Positions 5,271-8,284 of a DNA stretch of 8,284 nt are shown one piece after another; position 1 is the first letter of the stretch, and every line of letters begins with the position of its first letter. This stretch comes from Verrucomicrobia bacterium UBA3214 (GTDB lineage Bacteria; Verrucomicrobiota; Kiritimatiellia; RFP12; UBA1067): positions 1 through 8,284 of the forward strand of contig DEWI01000063.1 of the NCBI GenBank assembly GCA_002363575.1, given 5' to 3'. Made by a program: the position numbers and the translations under genes. The notes beneath the pieces were generated by a model. It searched no databases. It was not told where the DNA came from and worked only from the letters and a program-made list of their open reading frames with translations.

Positions 5271-8027
5271 ATGACTGCGAAAATCGCACTCGCGGGGAAC
5301 CCCAACAGCGGAAAGACCACGCTGTTCAACGAGCTTACTGGCGCCAACCAGTACGTCGGCAACTGGCCGGGCGTCACGGTCGAAGAGAAGAACGGACTGC
5401 TGAAGGACGACAAGAGCGTCGTAATCCAGGATCTGCCGGGAATCTATTCGCTTTCGCCGTATTCGCTCGAGGAGAAGGTTTCGCGCAACTTCCTCGTAAA
5501 CGAAAAGCCCTCCGCCATCTTGAACATCGTGGACGGCACGAACATCGAGCGAAACCTCTATCTGACGACGCAACTTGCGGAACTCGGCGTTCCCATGGTC
5601 GTCGCCGTGAACATGATGGACATCGTCGAGCGCGCCGGCGACAAGATAGATTTCGCGAAGCTCGGCAAATGGCTCAACTGCAAGGTGGTCGGCATTTCCG
5701 CGCAGAAAGGCACGGGCTGCCGCGAAGCCGCCAGACTCGCGCTCCAGTACGCGGCGGACGAGAAGAACGGCGAGGCGCCGCACGTCTTCACCGGTTCCGT
5801 CGAGCATGCGCTCGCGCATATCGAAGAGTCCATACAGGGCAAAGTGCCAGAGCGCGCGATCCGCTGGTACGCGATCAAGATTTTCGAGCGCGACCGCGAA
5901 GTGATCGAGAAGCTCGAGCTCGGCGTCGGCCTCCTCAAGCATATCGAAGAACACATCCGCGACTGCGAAAAGGAACTCGACGACGACGCCGAATCCATCA
6001 TCACCACCCAGCGCTACGAGTTCATCCAGAAACTCGCCGCCGCCTGCGTTCAGAAGAACAAGAAGCGCGAAAAGAGCACCCGCCTCTCCGACAAGATCGA
6101 CCGCTTCGTCACCAACAGGATTCTCGCCATCCCCGTTTTCGTGGTCTCGCTTCTGGCGATGTACTGGCTGGCCGTCTCCGACGGCGGCCCCGGCACGGTG
6201 CTGACAGACTGGGCGAACGACGGCTTCCTCGGCGACGGCTGGTTCGTGCCGTGGACGCAGCACGCCTACAAGAGCGCGGAAGGCACCCCGGAAGCGGAAA
6301 AGCCGTGGTTCGAGGGTATGGATTTCGATACCGCCTCCGCGGAGTTCGAGCCGCACGGCGCCAACGTCGAAAAGTGGCGCGAGGCCTACAAGTCCGCCTA
6401 CGACGCCAAGAACGGCGAAGGCAGCTACGAAACGGCGCTCGCCGCATTCAACGAGAAAGCGGCGGCCGCCGCCAAGGCGTCCGGCGAGGAGTTCGAAGAA
6501 AGCGATTTCGAAGTTCTCGATGAAACCCTCGCGCGCTCCGTCAAGGCCGAAGTCTGGCTGGAAGACGAAGAAACCGGAGAAATCCGCACCGGCCGCGCAA
6601 GCGTGGAGAACGCGAAAATCTCCATCGCCGAATGCTCGTGCGAAGAAGACGGCTGCGAATGCGGCGGCGCGAACGCCTGCGAGACTTGCAAAGAGCACGC
6701 CGGAAAAGTCGCGGCGGCCGGCGAAGATGCGCCGCCGTGCCCGTGCTGCGATTGCGAAGACGAGTTAAAGTGGACGTGCGACTACGCCATGTACCAAGTC
6801 TCCGCAAGCTTCGACGAACCCGACGCCGCGAGCGGCTTCGGAGTCTGGATTCCCGGCGTCGCCGCGCTTTGCGGCAAGGCTTGCGAGGCCGTCGGCATCA
6901 CCGAAGGCACGCTCGCGTGGGCGCTCGTCAACGACGGCATCGTCGGCGGCGTGTGCACGGTGCTGGGCTTCATTCCCGTGATCGCGATCGTCTTCCTGTT
7001 CCTCGCGTTCCTGGAAGACTGCGGCTACATGGCGCGCGTTGCGTTCATCATGGACCGCCTCTTCCGCGGCTTCGGGCTGAGCGGCAAATCGTTCATCCCG
7101 ATGCTTGTGGGCAAAGGCTGCGGCGTGCCGGCGGTAATGGCCGCGCGGACGATCGAGAACAAGCGCGACCAGCGCATGACCATAATCCTCGCGACGTTCA
7201 TTCCGTGCGGCGCGAAGACGGTTATCATCGCGATGTTCTCCGCGATATTCTTCCGCGAATACTGGTGGGTGGCGGCCGCGATGGACTTGACGGGCATTGC
7301 GATCATCGTGCTCGGCGGCATAGCGCTGAAGAAGACGCGCTTCTTCGCCGGCGAGGCGGCGCCGTTCGTCATGGAGCTTCCCGCATACCATCTGCCGACG
7401 CTGAAAGGAATCGCCGTGCACACGTGGGAGCGCGTCAAGGCGTACGCCATCAAGGCGGGCGTGATAATCTTCCCGGCATGCGTAGTCCTCACGCTGATGA
7501 TGGCGTTCGACTGGTCGTTCGCGACGGTCGGCGACGAGCTGGACAAATCCATCCTCGCGTCCGTCGGCAACGCTGTCGCATGGTTCTTCGCGCCGCTCGG
7601 CTTCGGCAACTGGCAAGGCGCGGCCGCCAGCATCTCCGCGGAAATCGCCAAGGAGCAGGCGACTGCGACGCTCGCGATGGTGGCGGGCGGCGACGGCTCC
7701 GGCGCGGCGAACATCCTCGCGATGTTCAAGTCCTTCGCCGGCGCCGACTACAAGGCCGCGGCGCTCTCCTTCATGCTCTTCAACCTCTTCATCCCGCCGT
7801 GCCTCGTCGCGATCGCCGTGACGTTCCGCGAAATGGGTTCATGGCTCTGGGGATGCCTGGCGCTCGCCTTCCAGCTCTTCACGGGCTACCTGCTGGCGCT
7901 GAACGCATTCCAGCTCGGCCGCCTCGTCTGCTCCGGGACGTTCGGCGTCTGGACGGTGCTCGCGCTCGTCGCCGACATCTTCGTGCTGTGGGCGATCTTC
8001 CGCCCGCGCCCGGCCGTGAAAGCCTGA
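5271..8027 (+). CDS. feoB: Ferrous iron transporter FeoB with a large acidic Cys-rich insertion
   Basis: FeoB is the inner-membrane Fe(II) uptake protein, with a cytoplasmic GTPase domain joined to a membrane permease. GTPase motifs are G1 GNPNSGKT (9-16), G2 around WPGVTVE (32-38), G3 DLPG (54-57), G4 NMMD (114-117) and G5 ISA (142-144). A helical GDI-like domain (about 170-270) follows. TM1 is about 283-302; the other membrane segments begin near 556, including LSGKSFIPML, the GCGVPA gate (616-621), FIPCGAK (643-649) and ELPAYHLP (702-709). Between TM1 and TM2 lie about 230 residues, far more than usual: an acidic, Ala/Lys/Glu-rich stretch (about 330-450), then 11 cysteines at 455, 457, 462, 464, 470, 473, 490, 492, 493, 495 and 503. 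Total length is 918 residues against roughly 700-800 in common FeoB. The ATG at 5271 follows AGGAG at 5261-5265 and places the GTPase at its normal position; an in-frame ATG at 5136 lies inside feoA2. Confidence 0.95.
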   Translation: MTAKIALAGNPNSGKTTLFNELTGANQYVGNWPGVTVEEKNGLLKDDKSVVIQDLPGIYSLSPYSLEEKVSRNFLVNEKPSAILNIVDGTNIERNLYLTTQLAELGVPMVVAVNMMDIVERAGDKIDFAKLGKWLNCKVVGISAQKGTGCREAARLALQYAADEKNGEAPHVFTGSVEHALAHIEESIQGKVPERAIRWYAIKIFERDREVIEKLELGVGLLKHIEEHIRDCEKELDDDAESIITTQRYEFIQKLAAACVQKNKKREKSTRLSDKIDRFVTNRILAIPVFVVSLLAMYWLAVSDGGPGTVLTDWANDGFLGDGWFVPWTQHAYKSAEGTPEAEKPWFEGMDFDTASAEFEPHGANVEKWREAYKSAYDAKNGEGSYETALAAFNEKAAAAAKASGEEFEESDFEVLDETLARSVKAEVWLEDEETGEIRTGRASVENAKISIAECSCEEDGCECGGANACETCKEHAGKVAAAGEDAPPCPCCDCEDELKWTCDYAMYQVSASFDEPDAASGFGVWIPGVAALCGKACEAVGITEGTLAWALVNDGIVGGVCTVLGFIPVIAIVFLFLAFLEDCGYMARVAFIMDRLFRGFGLSGKSFIPMLVGKGCGVPAVMAARTIENKRDQRMTIILATFIPCGAKTVIIAMFSAIFFREYWWVAAAMDLTGIAIIVLGGIALKKTRFFAGEAAPFVMELPAYHLPTLKGIAVHTWERVKAYAIKAGVIIFPACVVLTLMMAFDWSFATVGDELDKSILASVGNAVAWFFAPLGFGNWQGAAASISAEIAKEQATATLAMVAGGDGSGAANILAMFKSFAGADYKAAALSFMLFNLFIPPCLVAIAVTFREMGSWLWGCLALAFQLFTGYLLALNAFQLGRLVCSGTFGVWTVLALVADIFVLWAIFRPRPAVKA

Positions 8028-8040
8028 AAGGAGCATTGAC

Positions 8041-8172
8041 ATGGCGAACTTCATTGTTGCCGGCATCGTGATCCTCGCGGCGGTATTAGCGGCGCGCAAG
8101 CAGTTCCGCAAAGGCGCCTGGACGAAGAGCTGCGTTGGCTGCAGAGGCTGCTGCAAGAACTGCCACCCGTAG
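8041..8172 (+). CDS. FeoB-associated Cys-rich small membrane protein
   Basis: A 43-residue protein with one membrane segment (residues about 4-18, FIVAGIVILAAVLAA), a basic patch RKQFRK (19-24) and a C-terminal cluster C-x2-C-x2-CC-x2-C (31-41) before a final HP. This is the layout of the FeoB-associated Cys-rich membrane protein family, usually encoded directly after feoB. AAGGAG at 8028-8033, immediately after the feoB stop and seven bases from the ATG, gives a strong start. By the positive-inside rule the Cys tail should face the cytoplasm, near the exit side of FeoB, where it might accept iron or act as a redox or structural partner. The biochemical role of the family is not settled. Confidence 0.9.
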   Translation: MANFIVAGIVILAAVLAARKQFRKGAWTKSCVGCRGCCKNCHP

Positions 8173-8196
8173 CACGGCCCCCCTTCCCGCGGTCGC

Positions 8197-8242
8197 CGGG
8201 AGCGCGCTCCTCCTCCGTCGGTTCCTGGAGGACGCGCTCCCG
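8197..8242. repeat. Long GC-rich hairpin after the feo operon
   Basis: Ten pairs (8197-8206 with 8233-8242), a bulged C at 8207, then six pairs TCCTCC/GGAGGA (8208-8213 with 8227-8232) enclose a 13-base loop. No T run follows on the + strand, so it is not a standard intrinsic terminator. A second small palindrome (CGCGC-AA-GCGCG, 8241-8252) adjoins it. It could be a mRNA 3'-end stabiliser or one copy of a dispersed palindromic repeat. Confidence 0.6.
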
Positions 8243-8284
8243 CGCAAGCGCGAAGGGAGGCGCAGAAAAAAGCGCAGCCTGCGG

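Noticed and set aside
4995..6698. Long open frame (about 567 codons) on the - strand antisense to feoA2 and feoB
   Set aside because: It lies opposite strongly conserved FeoA and FeoB coding sequence, has low-complexity composition with no recognisable domain, and is a typical by-product of high GC at third positions.
6632..8071. Long + strand open frame overlapping feoB in another frame
   Set aside because: The product is extremely Arg-rich with no domain, while the FeoB frame encodes conserved membrane segments throughout.

Overview
The window looks like chromosomal DNA of a GC-rich, probably anaerobic, Gram-negative bacterium. The style of the RecN signature region, the EboD-like protein and the feoA-feoA-feoB layout suggest a member of the Planctomycetes-Verrucomicrobia-Chlamydiae group (Kiritimatiellota, Lentisphaerota or Verrucomicrobiota type). 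That placement is an inference from style only; no marker in the window proves it. All supported genes read on the + strand.

Region 1 (about 35-1302) is a complete insertion sequence. It carries one DDE transposase gene between perfect 21-bp terminal inverted repeats. Its left end appears to hold a built-in promoter that would give a nearly leaderless mRNA. A degenerate second copy of the right end lies just outside the element. Its arginine codon use (many AGG) differs from the rest of the window.

Region 2 (1358-1577) is a two-gene tRNA unit, tRNA-Ser(CGA) and tRNA-Gly(CCC), with a strong extended -10 promoter.

Region 3 (1630-4472) holds recN (double-strand break repair ATPase) followed two bases later by a protein of the 3-dehydroquinate synthase fold. 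The second gene most resembles EboD-type sugar-phosphate cyclases but appears to have lost several catalytic and metal-binding residues. About 310 bases without a gene follow, with GC hairpins, a candidate terminator, and the promoter and leader of the next operon.

Region 4 (4785-8172) is a ferrous-iron uptake operon: feoA1, feoA2, feoB and a 43-residue FeoB-associated Cys-rich membrane protein. FeoB is unusually long (918 residues). The extra length is an acidic, Cys-rich insertion between the first and second membrane segments, predicted to face the periplasm. This is the most unusual thing in the window. The small protein carries its own Cys cluster, predicted on the cytoplasmic side, so the operon may present thiol-rich sites on both faces of the membrane. 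The window ends in a GC-rich hairpin-forming spacer.
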